Shown piece after piece: positions 17,662 through 26,612 of a stretch of 50,046 nucleotides of DNA; position 1 is the first letter of the stretch, and each line of letters begins with the position of its first letter. The stretch covers positions 1 to 50,046 of the forward strand of contig JAFXXQ010000010.1 in NCBI GenBank assembly GCA_017542145.1, given 5' to 3'. A program made the translations under genes and the position numbers. Source of the DNA: Bacteroidaceae bacterium (GTDB lineage Bacteria; Bacteroidota; Bacteroidia; Bacteroidales; Bacteroidaceae). The notes beneath the pieces are model-generated. The model had not been told where the DNA came from. It saw only the letters and a list, made by a program, of their open reading frames with translations, and searched no databases.

Positions 17662-17739
17662 TAAAAAAAGAACAGGGCTTGGGGCGATTTTCCGAGGGGG
17701 AAAACAAATTCTGACAAGGCACAGTTATTTCAAGGTTTT

Positions 17740-17771
17740 TTTGTACGGGTGCAGAAGTTTGCGTATATTTG
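17740..17771 (+). promoter_or_regulatory. Promoter of the M3 dipeptidase gene
   Basis: TTTG (17740-17743), 20 bp, then TATATTTG (17764-17771) is an exact Bacteroidetes promoter pair 29 bp upstream of ATG 17801. Confidence 0.8.
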
Positions 17772-17800
17772 CACCCACAAAAAGAACAAATCCCAAGAAT

Positions 17801-19918
17801 ATGAAAAAAACGTTTATGACCATTGCCATTAGCGCGGCTATGATGATGCCGTTCAGCGCCTGCCAAGAGGCGCAGCGTGAGAACCCGTTGCTCGTGGAGA
17901 GCCAGCAGCCCTTCGGCACACCCGACTTCAGCAAGATACAGCCGACGGACTACCTGCCGGCCTTCGAGGCTGCCATACAGCAGAAGCGCGACAATATCCA
18001 GAAGATTGTCGACAACAAGAAACCTGCCACCTTTGCCAATACCATCCTGCCCTACGAGGAGAGCGGGCGGCTGCTTGACCGCGTGAGTCGCGTCTTCTTC
18101 GCCCTGACGGAGGCCGACAAGACGCCCGAAATCGGGGAGACGGAGAAGAAGGTGATGCCCATGCTGACGGAGCTTGAGAACGAAATCTCGTTCAACAAAC
18201 AGCTCTTCGCGCGCATACGCCAGGTGTATGACAAGGAATACCCCACGCTCCAGGGCGAGGACAAGAAGCTGCTGGAGGAGATATATAAGGAGTTCGTGCG
18301 CAAGGGAGCCCTGCTGCCTGAGGAGAAAATGGAGCGCATGAAGGCCATCAACCTGCGCATCACAGACTTGCAGCAGCAATGGGGCGACCTGCTGCAGGCT
18401 GCCACCAACGAGGCCGTCGTGTGGGTGAAGAACAAGGAAGAGCTGAAAGGGTTCAGCGAGGCCGACATCGCCCAATGCGCCAAGGACGCAGAGAGCCGCG
18501 GAGGCAAGGCACCCTATGCCATCGTCATCGTCAACACTACCCAGCAGGCGCCCCTCGTCAGCCTCGACAACCGCGACTTGCGCCGCAGGGTCTACGAGGC
18601 TTCAGTCTATCGCGCCGACGGAACGAACAAGTACAACACCTATCCCCTCGTCGTAGAGATCGCCTCGCTGCGTGCCGAGCAGGCCGAGATAATGGGCTAC
18701 CCCAACTACGCCTCCTACTCGCTGGAAAGGACGATGGCCAAGACGCCAGAGAACGTCTATGCCTTCCTGAACAGCCTCATCGCCCAGTATGTGCCCAAGG
18801 CCGACGCCGAGACGAAGGCCATCGAGGAGTATGCCCGCAAGACCGAAGGCAAGAACTTCCAGCTGCAGCCCTACGACCGCTTCTACTACTCAGCAAAGAT
18901 GAAGAAGGAGCTGCTGAACGTCTCCGACGACGAGGTGAAGCCCTACTTCAACGTGGATAGCGTGCTGGTGAACGGCGTCTTCTATGCCGCCCATCGCGCC
19001 TACGGCCTCACCTTCAAGCAACGTACCGACATACCCCTCTACCACCCCGACATGAAGGCCTTCGAGGTCATCGACAAGGATGGAAAGACGAAAGCGCTAT
19101 TCTACTGCGACTACTTCCGCCGCCCGACGAAGCGAGGCGGAGCGTGGATGGACGGCTTCGCCAAGCAGAGCCGCCAATGGAACCAGATTCCTATTGTCTT
19201 CAACGTCTGCAACAACGCCAAGGCACCCGAAGGGAAGCCCTCGCTGCTGACGTGGGACGAGGTGACGACGATGTTCCACGAGTTCGGGCATGCCCTGCAC
19301 GGCATCCTCTCCGACTGCCAGTACAATCGCCTGAGCGGCACCAGCGTCGCACGCGACTTCGTGGAGCTCCCCTCGCAGTTCAACGAGTCATTCGCCACCA
19401 ACCCGGAGGTTTTCGACCATTTTGCCCGCCATTGCGAGACGGGTGAGCCCATGCCTACCGACCTGAAGGAGCGTATGCTGAGGAGCATCAACTTCCAGAC
19501 AGCCTATGCCCTTGGTGAGAACCTCGCTGCCACCTGCCTCGACCTGGCATGGCACATGCTGCCCTCAGGAAGCGTGCCCTCGCTCGAGCAGGCAGCGGCT
19601 TTCGAGCCTGAGGCCCTGCGGCAGGTGGGGCTGCTCAATCCGCAGATTCCCCCACGCTACCGCACCACCTACTTCAACCACGTATGGGGCGGAGGCTATG
19701 CCGCTGGTTACTACAGCTATCTCTGGACCGAGGTGCTGGCTGTCAACGTGGCTGACGTGTTTGCCCAGCGCGGCGCACTCAACCCCAAGACGGGACAGGA
19801 CTTCCGCGACAAGGTCCTAAGCCGAGGCAACACGGGCGACCTTATGCAGATGTTTACGGACTTTACCGGCATGGCTCAGCCCGATGCTTCCAGCCTGCTG
19901 AAAGCCAGAGGACTTTAA
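17801..19918 (+). CDS. dcp: M3-family peptidyl-dipeptidase (Dcp-like) lipoprotein
   Basis: A 705-residue zinc peptidase. A lipoprotein signal (MKKTFMTIAISAAMMMPFSAC) suggests attachment to a membrane facing the periplasm or outside. The long helical N-terminal half is followed by the M3 catalytic site FHEFGHALHG, with His493 and His497 as ligands and the downstream Glu in the SGTSVARDFVELPSQ block. Dcp removes dipeptides from peptide C-termini, fitting peptide-scavenging Bacteroidales. ATG 17801 follows the promoter and gives the signal sequence; the frame extends upstream but crosses the promoter. The symbol is by family resemblance. Confidence 0.93.
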   Translation: MKKTFMTIAISAAMMMPFSACQEAQRENPLLVESQQPFGTPDFSKIQPTDYLPAFEAAIQQKRDNIQKIVDNKKPATFANTILPYEESGRLLDRVSRVFFALTEADKTPEIGETEKKVMPMLTELENEISFNKQLFARIRQVYDKEYPTLQGEDKKLLEEIYKEFVRKGALLPEEKMERMKAINLRITDLQQQWGDLLQAATNEAVVWVKNKEELKGFSEADIAQCAKDAESRGGKAPYAIVIVNTTQQAPLVSLDNRDLRRRVYEASVYRADGTNKYNTYPLVVEIASLRAEQAEIMGYPNYASYSLERTMAKTPENVYAFLNSLIAQYVPKADAETKAIEEYARKTEGKNFQLQPYDRFYYSAKMKKELLNVSDDEVKPYFNVDSVLVNGVFYAAHRAYGLTFKQRTDIPLYHPDMKAFEVIDKDGKTKALFYCDYFRRPTKRGGAWMDGFAKQSRQWNQIPIVFNVCNNAKAPEGKPSLLTWDEVTTMFHEFGHALHGILSDCQYNRLSGTSVARDFVELPSQFNESFATNPEVFDHFARHCETGEPMPTDLKERMLRSINFQTAYALGENLAATCLDLAWHMLPSGSVPSLEQAAAFEPEALRQVGLLNPQIPPRYRTTYFNHVWGGGYAAGYYSYLWTEVLAVNVADVFAQRGALNPKTGQDFRDKVLSRGNTGDLMQMFTDFTGMAQPDASSLLKARGL

Positions 19919-20030
19919 TAAAAAAACATAACGAAAAAGAAAAAAAAGATAAGGAATTAAACTTTTTCCGGTGGGGCGCGTCATAAATGCGAACGACATT
20001 TTTATTCACCCATTAAAAACAATCGCTAAA

Positions 20031-20459
20031 ATGAAAAAGATTCTTTTTGCAATCATGGCTTTAGCCATCAGCACATGTGCCTTTGCACAGGGACAGCGTC
20101 GCGAGTTCAAACCGGAAGACATGGCAAAGCGCCAGGCCGACCGTATCAAAGAAACCTGCAAGACTAACGAGAAGCAGGACAAGGCCCTCTATGGCTATTT
20201 CCTCCGTCAGGCAAAGCGCCAGCAGGAAGAGTGGGCTAAGATGCAGCAGGGCGAGCGTCCGCAGGGCAACCGCGAAGACTTCCGCGCCGAAATGGAGAAG
20301 CGTCAAAAGGCTCAGAACGACACCCTGAAGACCATCCTCACCAAGGAGCAGTTTGCCACCTATGAGAAAGCTATGCAGGAAATGCGCAACCGTGGCCCGC
20401 GTGGCGGACAAGGCGGACAGGGCGGCCCGCGTGGCGACAGACCGCAGAGAAACAACTAA
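20031..20459 (+). CDS. DUF4890-like periplasmic Gly/Gln/Lys-rich protein
   Basis: A 142-residue protein with a signal peptide (MKKILFAIMALAISTCAFAQ). A charged, predicted helical body (EDMAKRQADRIKE, LTKEQFATYEK) resembles Bacteroidales DUF4890 and, more loosely, Spy/CpxP-type periplasmic helical proteins. The C-terminus is a short Arg-Gly-Gly repeat (GPRGGQGGQGGPRGDRPQ) encoded by direct GGCGGAC/GGCGGCC repeats. Function is unknown. It is followed 22 bp later by a strong terminator, so it ends its transcript. The start at 20031 gives the signal peptide; an upstream frame to 19971 was rejected. Confidence 0.75.
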   Translation: MKKILFAIMALAISTCAFAQGQRREFKPEDMAKRQADRIKETCKTNEKQDKALYGYFLRQAKRQQEEWAKMQQGERPQGNREDFRAEMEKRQKAQNDTLKTILTKEQFATYEKAMQEMRNRGPRGGQGGQGGPRGDRPQRNN

Positions 20460-20481
20460 GGCCTGACAGCCTGAAAAAAAG

Positions 20482-20508
20482 GGCGGTACAGCATGAAGCT
20501 GTACCGCC
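20482..20508. terminator. Bidirectional intrinsic terminator
   Basis: An 11-bp perfect stem GGCGGTACAGC / GCTGTACCGCC with loop ATGAA. On the plus strand it is followed by TTAGTTTTTC. On the minus strand it is followed by CCCTTTTTTTC. It lies between convergent genes (DUF4890 and GH2) and can serve both. Confidence 0.9.
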
Positions 20509-20544
20509 TTAGTTTTTCTTGTGCTCTTGCACTCATGAAGAGAC

Positions 20545-22362
20545 TTATTCCAGCGAGCGACAGAGGGCGCGATTAGCGGCTGCGACCTTGGCGACATCAA
20601 CCTTCGTGACCTTGCGGTCGTAGGTAAGGAGACCGTTGATTTCTACTTCCACGTCAGACGTCTGGGTATAAACGCCTGCGGAATAGCCTTGGCGGACAAG
20701 GTTGAGCAGCATGCCGGCATACTTGACGTATTCAGCCGTAACCTCGTCAGACGTCTTGAATTGCACATAGCCCCAGTTACGGTCGGGCACCCAGAGGTGG
20801 CCTTCAAGGGCAAGGCCAATGCCGCCGTACTCACCCAGCACGTTGACGCGCGTGGGGTCGAAGAGAATCATCTTGGGCTCAGGGTAGTTGTGCATGTCGA
20901 GGATATCACCACAGGGATAGTGGTTGCCTCCGCTGGCGGGATTGACAAGGCGCGTGGGGTCGTAGTCCTTTGTCCAGGCAACGATTTCGGGCGTTTTGAA
21001 CTGTCCCCAAGCCTCGTTGAAGGGCACCCACGTGCCTACGCAGGGATAGCTGTAGAGGTAGTCCATGATTTCCTTCCACTCCTTACGGAAATTGGCTTCG
21101 GATGTGGCGGTACGGTTAAACTCCGTGCCGTTGAACCAGTTGTGGTTCTGCCAACGGGGATTGCCTTCGCCGCCGCTGGGCATATCCTGCCAGACAATGA
21201 TACCCTGCTGGTCGCAATGGGTGTACCAACGGGCAGGCTCCACCTTCACGTGCTTGCGGATCATATTAAAGCCCATCTCCTTCAGTTTAACAACATCGTA
21301 GAGCAACGCCTCGTCCGTGGGAGCGGTATAGAGGCCATCAGGCCACCAGCCCTGGTCGAGAGGCCCCATCTGGAAGAGCGGCTTATTGTTGAGCATCATG
21401 CGCATATAGCCAGAGGCATCACGTCCTGTGGAGAATTTGCGCATGGCGGCATAGCTGTCGATGCGGTCCACCACCTTGCCTGCGCTACTCAGTTCGACCT
21501 TCAGGGTATAGAGGAACGGGTCATCGGGGCTCCAGAGATGGGCGTCGGCAGGCATATTGACCACGAGGGGCTCGCCGTTGATGCTCTTGGCAGAGGCAAT
21601 GAGTTTCTTGCCGTCATAGACGTTGACCACGGCCTTGTCGGCATAGGCAGCACAACTGAGGCTGGGGGCGACGGTGAGGGTGTGGCGGTCGATGTCGGGC
21701 GTGATGCGGAGGTCGGTGATGTAGTGCTCGTTTACAGGCTCAAGCCAAACGGTCTGCCAAATACCGCTGACAGAGGTGTACCAGATGCCCTCGGGGCGAT
21801 GCACCTGCTTGCCACGAGGCTGGTAGCTGCTGTTCGTGGGGTCCCAGACCTTCACCTCGAGGGTGTGAGTCTTTGTGCCTTCGAGGGCAGCGGTAATGTC
21901 AAACGTGAAGGGAGTATAGCCTCCTGTATGGCTGCCTACGCGAGTGCCATCGACCCAGATGTCGGCCTTCCAGTCAACGGCGCCGAAGTGGAGCAGCACA
22001 CGCTTGCCCTTCCAGCCTGAAGGAACGGTGAATGTACGGCTGTACCAGAGCTCCTCCTTTTCCGTCAAAGCGCGACCCACGCCCGAGAGTGACGATTCAA
22101 TGGCAAACGGCACAAGGATTTGTCCGTCGAACGTTGTAGGCTTCAGAGAGCCGATCTCTGTGACGGCATAGTCCCAAAGGCCGTTGAGGTTCAGCCAGTC
22201 AGCACGCTCCATGATGGGACGAGGGTATTCAGGCAGGACGTTCTTGGGACTAACTACGTCAGCCCACGTCGTACGGATTCTGTCGCCAGCAGGCGACCAC
22301 TCAGCAAAGGCGGATATGGCGATAAACACCAATGCCCCAAGTAGCAGGGAAAATCTTTTCAT
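20545..22362 (-). CDS. Secreted GH2-family glycosidase
   Basis: A 605-residue enzyme with a signal peptide (MKRFSLLLGALVFIAISAFA). The sugar-binding jelly-roll domain comes first (RADWLNLNGLWDYA), then the immunoglobulin-like domain, then the TIM barrel. Acid/base Glu450 lies in PFNEAWGQ and nucleophile Glu511 in LGEYGG. At about 600 residues it is the short GH2 form without extra C-terminal domains. Family activities include beta-galactosidase, beta-glucuronidase and beta-mannosidase; NEAWGQ followed by LGEYGG is common in uncharacterised Bacteroidetes GH2, so specificity is left open. It is divergent from dnaG. Confidence 0.92.
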   Translation of the reverse strand: MKRFSLLLGALVFIAISAFAEWSPAGDRIRTTWADVVSPKNVLPEYPRPIMERADWLNLNGLWDYAVTEIGSLKPTTFDGQILVPFAIESSLSGVGRALTEKEELWYSRTFTVPSGWKGKRVLLHFGAVDWKADIWVDGTRVGSHTGGYTPFTFDITAALEGTKTHTLEVKVWDPTNSSYQPRGKQVHRPEGIWYTSVSGIWQTVWLEPVNEHYITDLRITPDIDRHTLTVAPSLSCAAYADKAVVNVYDGKKLIASAKSINGEPLVVNMPADAHLWSPDDPFLYTLKVELSSAGKVVDRIDSYAAMRKFSTGRDASGYMRMMLNNKPLFQMGPLDQGWWPDGLYTAPTDEALLYDVVKLKEMGFNMIRKHVKVEPARWYTHCDQQGIIVWQDMPSGGEGNPRWQNHNWFNGTEFNRTATSEANFRKEWKEIMDYLYSYPCVGTWVPFNEAWGQFKTPEIVAWTKDYDPTRLVNPASGGNHYPCGDILDMHNYPEPKMILFDPTRVNVLGEYGGIGLALEGHLWVPDRNWGYVQFKTSDEVTAEYVKYAGMLLNLVRQGYSAGVYTQTSDVEVEINGLLTYDRKVTKVDVAKVAAANRALCRSLE

Positions 22363-22409
22363 GATGGTATTTTTTATAAGGTGAAATTGTCCGTTATTTT
22401 TTCTCGCAG

Positions 22410-22417
22410 CAAAGATA
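22410..22417 (-). promoter_or_regulatory. Probable -7 box for GH2
   Basis: The minus strand reads TATCTTTG about 48 bp upstream of the GH2 start. A clear -33 element at 20 bp is lacking. Confidence 0.45.
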
Positions 22418-22460
22418 GTAAAAGTTTTTGTTTACGTTCTCAGTTTTCAGAAAAAAAGTG

Positions 22461-22468
22461 TACTTTTG
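22461..22468 (+). promoter_or_regulatory. -7 box for dnaG
   Basis: TACTTTTG followed by CAGTCGC and then ATG at 22476. The start codon is only 8 bp past the box, implying a very short 5' leader. The nearest TTTG (22427-22430) is 30 bp away, farther than the usual 20. Confidence 0.5.
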
Positions 22469-22475
22469 CAGTCGC

Positions 22476-24521
22476 ATGATAGACGATGCCACCAAAAACC
22501 GCATTCTCGATACGGCTCAAATACTCGAAGTCGTGTCGGATTTCGTCACTCTACGGCGCAGGGGGGCGAACTACATCGGCCTATGCCCGTTCCATAATGA
22601 GCGCACGCCCTCGTTCAACGTCAATCCGGCACGTGGCATCTTCAAGTGCTTTGGCTGTGGCAAGAGCGGCGATGCCGCCCGTTTCCTGATGGAGCACGAG
22701 CAGATGACCTTTCCCGAAGCGCTGCGCTGGCTGGCCCATAAATACGGCATTCCCATCGAGGAGCGCGAGCTGACCAACGAGGAACGGCAGGCGCAGAGCC
22801 GTCGCGAGAGCCTCGGCATCATCAACGAGCACGCCTGCAAATGGTTTGAGCACCAGCTATGGGAGACAGAAGGCGGACGGGCTGTTGGCCTGGCCTACTT
22901 CCGCTCGCGCGGCTTCCGCGACGACATCATCCATAAATTCCAGCTTGGCTACTGCCCTGAAGGGCAGGACACCATGGTACAGGATGCGCTCAGCAAAGGA
23001 TACCAAAAGGAACTGCTGGTAGAAGCAGGCGTGGCCTACGCTTACGATGACGGACGTCTGCGTGACCGGTTTCATGGACGTGTGATATTTCCCATTCACA
23101 GCCTTTCAGGCAAGGTTATCGCATTCAGCGGACGCATCATGAAGTCGGACGCCAAGGTGGCCAAGTATGTCAATTCGCCTGAGTCGCCCGTCTATACGAA
23201 AAGCAACGAACTCTATGGCATCTGGCTGGCCAAGAGCACCATCGTCAAGCAGGACAAGTGCTTCCTTGTAGAGGGCAATACCGATGTGGTATCCATGCAT
23301 CAGGCGGGCATTGAGAACGTCGTCGCCTCATGCGGCACGTCGCTCACGACAGGACAAATCAGGAAGATACACCGCTTCACGTCGAACATCACCGTCCTCT
23401 ACGACGGCGACAGCGCGGGCATACACGCCTCGCTACGCGGCATCGACATGTTGCTTGAAGAGGGGATGAACGTCAAGGTAGTGCTCCTGCCCAATGGTGA
23501 GGATCCTGACAGCTTTGCCCGTGCCCATTCGGCTGACGAACTCCGCCAGTATATCGATGCGCAGGAGGTCGATTTCATCCGCTTCAAGACCAATCTGCTG
23601 CTGGCTGAGGTGGGCGATGACCCCTTCAAGCGAGCTGGCCTCATCAAGGACATTGTGACCAGTATCTCCAAGATTCCTGAGCAGATTGTCCGCTCGACGT
23701 ACATTACGGCTTGCAGTCAGATGTTGCGGACAGACGAGCGAATCATTATCTCAGAGGTGGATAAGCTGCGCAAGGAGGCAAGGGAAAAAGCCAAGAAAGA
23801 TGCCGCCAATGCTGAAGCACGTGCAACGGCGACGCCAGAGCAGACAGCCGACACACAGCAACCAGAGGAGGAAATGGTTAGCCAAGAAAGCCCCAGCGGA
23901 CGAGCGATCCTGCCCGTTCAGGCCACTCCTGCTTATCCGACAATGGATCCTTCCTTGGCGGTCAAATCTCTCACCAGTACTGCAGATCCTTTGCAGCAAA
24001 AGGAACTTCTGCTGATGCAGCAGCTGGTGCGGCATGGAGAGGAGACCATCTGCTACGATGCCGACGAAGACGGAAATGAAATACCTGTTAGCGTAGTAGA
24101 ATTCATCTTGGGTGATATGGCGTATGACGGACTGCAGTTCTCTGACACCCTGTTACTACAAATGGCTGAGGAATTGCTGCAGCACCGTGCCGACCCTGGC
24201 TTTTCAGCCTCACGTTATTTCCTCCGCCACAACGATAGCCGCATCAGCTCGCTGGCCACAGAACTGATTGGCGAGCGCTACGAACTGAGCCGCATCTTTA
24301 AAGGTGATACGACTTTGCAGGAGGTCGTTCCTCACCTTCTCAACGACTATAAGATGGCCATCGTAGAGCGCGAGCTCAAGGAGACGCTCTCCCGTCTGAA
24401 AGACCCTGCCGTCGCGAACAGTCCTGAACAGAGCCGTCAGGTGATGGAGGAATACAATGACCTTCTTGAAGCCCGTAAGAATCTCGCCAAGCAACTTGGC
24501 GAGAGGGTTACAGGCATCTGA
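22476..24521 (+). CDS. dnaG: DNA primase
   Basis: A 681-residue replicative primase that makes RNA primers at the fork with DnaB. The N-terminal CHC2 zinc finger has Cys37, His40, Cys58 and Cys61 (CPFHNERTPSF, KCFGCG). The TOPRIM catalytic domain shows VEGNTD with Glu266 and YDGDSAG with Asp310/Asp312. The usual EGYxD reads EGNTD here. The C-terminal helicase-interaction region is preceded by an Ala/Glu-rich linker (about 445-480). ATG 22476 follows a -7 box, whereas the earlier in-frame ATG lies upstream of it. Its stop is only 3 bp from the stop of the convergent GH43 gene. Confidence 0.97.
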   Translation: MIDDATKNRILDTAQILEVVSDFVTLRRRGANYIGLCPFHNERTPSFNVNPARGIFKCFGCGKSGDAARFLMEHEQMTFPEALRWLAHKYGIPIEERELTNEERQAQSRRESLGIINEHACKWFEHQLWETEGGRAVGLAYFRSRGFRDDIIHKFQLGYCPEGQDTMVQDALSKGYQKELLVEAGVAYAYDDGRLRDRFHGRVIFPIHSLSGKVIAFSGRIMKSDAKVAKYVNSPESPVYTKSNELYGIWLAKSTIVKQDKCFLVEGNTDVVSMHQAGIENVVASCGTSLTTGQIRKIHRFTSNITVLYDGDSAGIHASLRGIDMLLEEGMNVKVVLLPNGEDPDSFARAHSADELRQYIDAQEVDFIRFKTNLLLAEVGDDPFKRAGLIKDIVTSISKIPEQIVRSTYITACSQMLRTDERIIISEVDKLRKEAREKAKKDAANAEARATATPEQTADTQQPEEEMVSQESPSGRAILPVQATPAYPTMDPSLAVKSLTSTADPLQQKELLLMQQLVRHGEETICYDADEDGNEIPVSVVEFILGDMAYDGLQFSDTLLLQMAEELLQHRADPGFSASRYFLRHNDSRISSLATELIGERYELSRIFKGDTTLQEVVPHLLNDYKMAIVERELKETLSRLKDPAVANSPEQSRQVMEEYNDLLEARKNLAKQLGERVTGI

Positions 24522-24524
24522 GCG

Positions 24525-26204
24525 TTAGTACGTCCACTGGTGGAAGTAGTCGAAGTCAGCATGTCCGCCAAGAGCTGCCGTTGAATAGCAATAAAGGGCG
24601 GAACGATACCCCGTAAAGAGATCAAGTGTGAAACGCATGGCCAGACTGGTCGTGGGCATCGTCCAGTCGGTGCCGTTGAACGAGTAGGCCAGCCAGGCAT
24701 GGTCGGCGTCCTGAGGGCTGTCGCTGTTGGGCGTATTGTCAATCTGCGGGGTGAATACGTAGCGCACGCGCAGCCACACCTCATTGCCAGGCATAGGCAC
24801 ACGGGTGAGCGTATCGAGCCTTTCAGGCATGCCGCGGAAGCCGGGACGGCGCAGAATGGCAGTTACGAAACGCTTGCCGCTGTCGTCAACCTCCACACCT
24901 ACGGTACCATAGTTGCTCTGGAAAGCGCACAAGCCGGCGCGATCGCCAGGCTGCAAGCCTGTTGCGTCGAGGTGAACCTCGGCAATACAACGTGGGCCGA
25001 CGGTACGTTGAGTGAGTGTGCCCTGTGCCGTCATAAGGTTATCCGTAACAGTCGTGGAGCGCAGACGCAGCCAGCCCTCGCGCTCTGTGAGGGACCACAT
25101 CCCCTCGATGGGCAAATGGTTCCATTGCCAGACGGGCGAAAGGAAAGCCTTTCCATCGGTTAACAAGGGCTGGGGCGTAGCAAGCTTATTGGCGGGTTTG
25201 GGGTCGAATTCATCGGAGTCCCAGACGTAGTTACCTGCCATATCCTCGCGAAGCGCAGCAGAGAAGTTCTCCAACGGTTTGCCTCCTTCGCCCATGATTG
25301 GCCAGTCGTTCACCCAAGCCACAGGCTGAAGGGTAGGTATACGTCCCACGGCGCCGTGATCCTGGAACATGATGGCCCACCAGTCGCCGTTAGGCGTATC
25401 GACGATGGCACCCTGCGCTACGCCGTCGCCACGTCCGCCGATGGGGCCCTGCAGGACGACCTTGCTTTCATACGGACCAAGCAGCTCCTTGCTACGCCAG
25501 CAGGTTTCCGTACGTGGACGGCCGCTGGGCCAGTCGATTTCGAGGACGTAGTAGTAGTCACCTATATGGTAGAAGTGAGCGCCTTCGGCCCTCAGCCCCC
25601 AGCCTTCGCGCGGCGAGCTGATGAGCAGCTGGTCGATGCCGCCCTCCTTGATAGCGCTGAGGTCGGGCTCCAACTCGGTGATACGCAGGTCGCCATTGCC
25701 CCAGACGACGTAGGCCTTGCCGTCGTCGAAGAGCAGGCCCGCATCGTGGAAGGCACGGCTGTAGACGGCATGACGCTTCCAAGGCCCCTTCTGGATGTCC
25801 TGCGTCGTGTAGACGAACGTCTTGCGCTGGTCGTTGGCGATGAAGAGGGCGTAGAACGTGCCGTTGTTCTCGCGTAGTGTCGTGGCCCATTGGCCCTTGC
25901 CGTAGGCATTGCGGCCGTTACGGAGGTTATAGTTGTCGTCGTCGGCCAGGACGTCATAGATATAGTTGACGATGCGCCAATGCACGAGGTCGCGCGAGTG
26001 CATGATGGGCGCGCCCGGACAGAAGTACATGGTAGTGCTCACCATGTAGTAGTCCTTGCCCACACGGATGACGTCGTTGTCAGGGATATCGGTGTAAGTG
26101 AGGGGGTTGCTGACTTCTTGCGAAGCGGGAGCGCTGTTGCACGCAGCCAGCAGGGCGCAGCACAGCGCCAAAAAGAGGCTCAGTATTTTGCAATTAGTTC
26201 TCAT
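24525..26204 (-). CDS. GH43-family glycosidase lipoprotein
   Basis: A 559-residue protein with a lipobox LLAAC, so Cys22 is the likely lipid anchor. The GH43 propeller begins TDIPDNDVIRVGKDYYMVST, matching the subfamily whose consensus is D-x-PDPDVIRVG; the base is probably Asp42, with Asn replacing the usual Pro after it. The middle acid lies in FHDAGLLFDDG (Asp154) and the proton donor is Glu207 in RAEGAHFY. A C-terminal beta-sandwich follows from about 345. Family members act on xylosides and arabinosides. It has a good promoter of its own and is convergent with dnaG (3-bp gap). Confidence 0.9.
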   Translation of the reverse strand: MRTNCKILSLFLALCCALLAACNSAPASQEVSNPLTYTDIPDNDVIRVGKDYYMVSTTMYFCPGAPIMHSRDLVHWRIVNYIYDVLADDDNYNLRNGRNAYGKGQWATTLRENNGTFYALFIANDQRKTFVYTTQDIQKGPWKRHAVYSRAFHDAGLLFDDGKAYVVWGNGDLRITELEPDLSAIKEGGIDQLLISSPREGWGLRAEGAHFYHIGDYYYVLEIDWPSGRPRTETCWRSKELLGPYESKVVLQGPIGGRGDGVAQGAIVDTPNGDWWAIMFQDHGAVGRIPTLQPVAWVNDWPIMGEGGKPLENFSAALREDMAGNYVWDSDEFDPKPANKLATPQPLLTDGKAFLSPVWQWNHLPIEGMWSLTEREGWLRLRSTTVTDNLMTAQGTLTQRTVGPRCIAEVHLDATGLQPGDRAGLCAFQSNYGTVGVEVDDSGKRFVTAILRRPGFRGMPERLDTLTRVPMPGNEVWLRVRYVFTPQIDNTPNSDSPQDADHAWLAYSFNGTDWTMPTTSLAMRFTLDLFTGYRSALYCYSTAALGGHADFDYFHQWTY

Positions 26205-26230
26205 AGGAAAAGGTTTTTGTTATGACGATA

Positions 26231-26262
26231 CAAAGGTACGAAGACTTTAGCAATTCTCCAAA
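26231..26262 (-). promoter_or_regulatory. Promoter of the GH43 lipoprotein gene
   Basis: On the minus strand TTTG (26262-26259) is followed after exactly 20 bp by TACCTTTG (26238-26231), 26 bp upstream of the start codon. Confidence 0.75.
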
Positions 26263-26425
26263 TCCCGACACATCTTTTTTTACAAAAAAGGCATCTTGCA
26301 CCCCCTCCCAGGATAACAACAGTTTGTTCCAAGGGATATCGGCAGGGCCGGCGGTCGGATACACACGAAAGGGGCAACCAACGCTGAGCCTCCGATGCCC
26401 CAACGAGTGGCTTATCAGGATGGAA

Positions 26426-26491
26426 AACGCGTTGGTCCACGTGGCTCAACGCGTTGGGCAACGTGGACCAACACGTTGAGCCAACAAATTT
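26426..26491. repeat. 11-bp / 22-bp palindrome array
   Basis: Six consecutive 11-bp units run from 26426: AACGCGTTGGT, CCACGTGGCTC, AACGCGTTGGG, CAACGTGGACC, AACACGTTGAG and CCAACAAATTT. The first five centre on ACGCGT, CACGTG, or AACGTG/CACGTT palindromes. Pairs make 22-bp units starting at 26426, 26448 and 26470. The array lies between divergent GH43 and SGNH genes, 86 bp from the latter's -33 element. Confidence 0.85.
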
Positions 26492-26541
26492 TCCTTCCAT
26501 TACGTTGCCAGCCCGCTGCGCTGAGCGGTGCGATTCTGAAA

Positions 26542-26567
26542 GCACCTTTTTCAAGGTGCCTTTTTTT
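26542..26567 (+). terminator. Orphan intrinsic terminator
   Basis: Stem GCACCTT / AAGGTGC (26542-26548, 26553-26559) with loop TTTC is followed by C and seven T. No plus-strand gene lies upstream between 24521 and here, only the palindrome array. It could end an unannotated small RNA or insulate the SGNH promoter 10 bp downstream. Confidence 0.75.
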
Positions 26568-26576
26568 GCGTTCGGA

Positions 26577-26608
26577 TTTGGACAGATGAAAAAGAATGCA
26601 TATATTTG
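26577..26608 (+). promoter_or_regulatory. Promoter of the SGNH esterase gene
   Basis: TTTG (26577-26580), 20 bp, then TATATTTG (26601-26608) is an exact pair. The ATG at 26613 lies only 4 bp after the box, so the transcript would be leaderless or nearly so. Confidence 0.8.
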
Positions 26609-26612
26609 CAGC

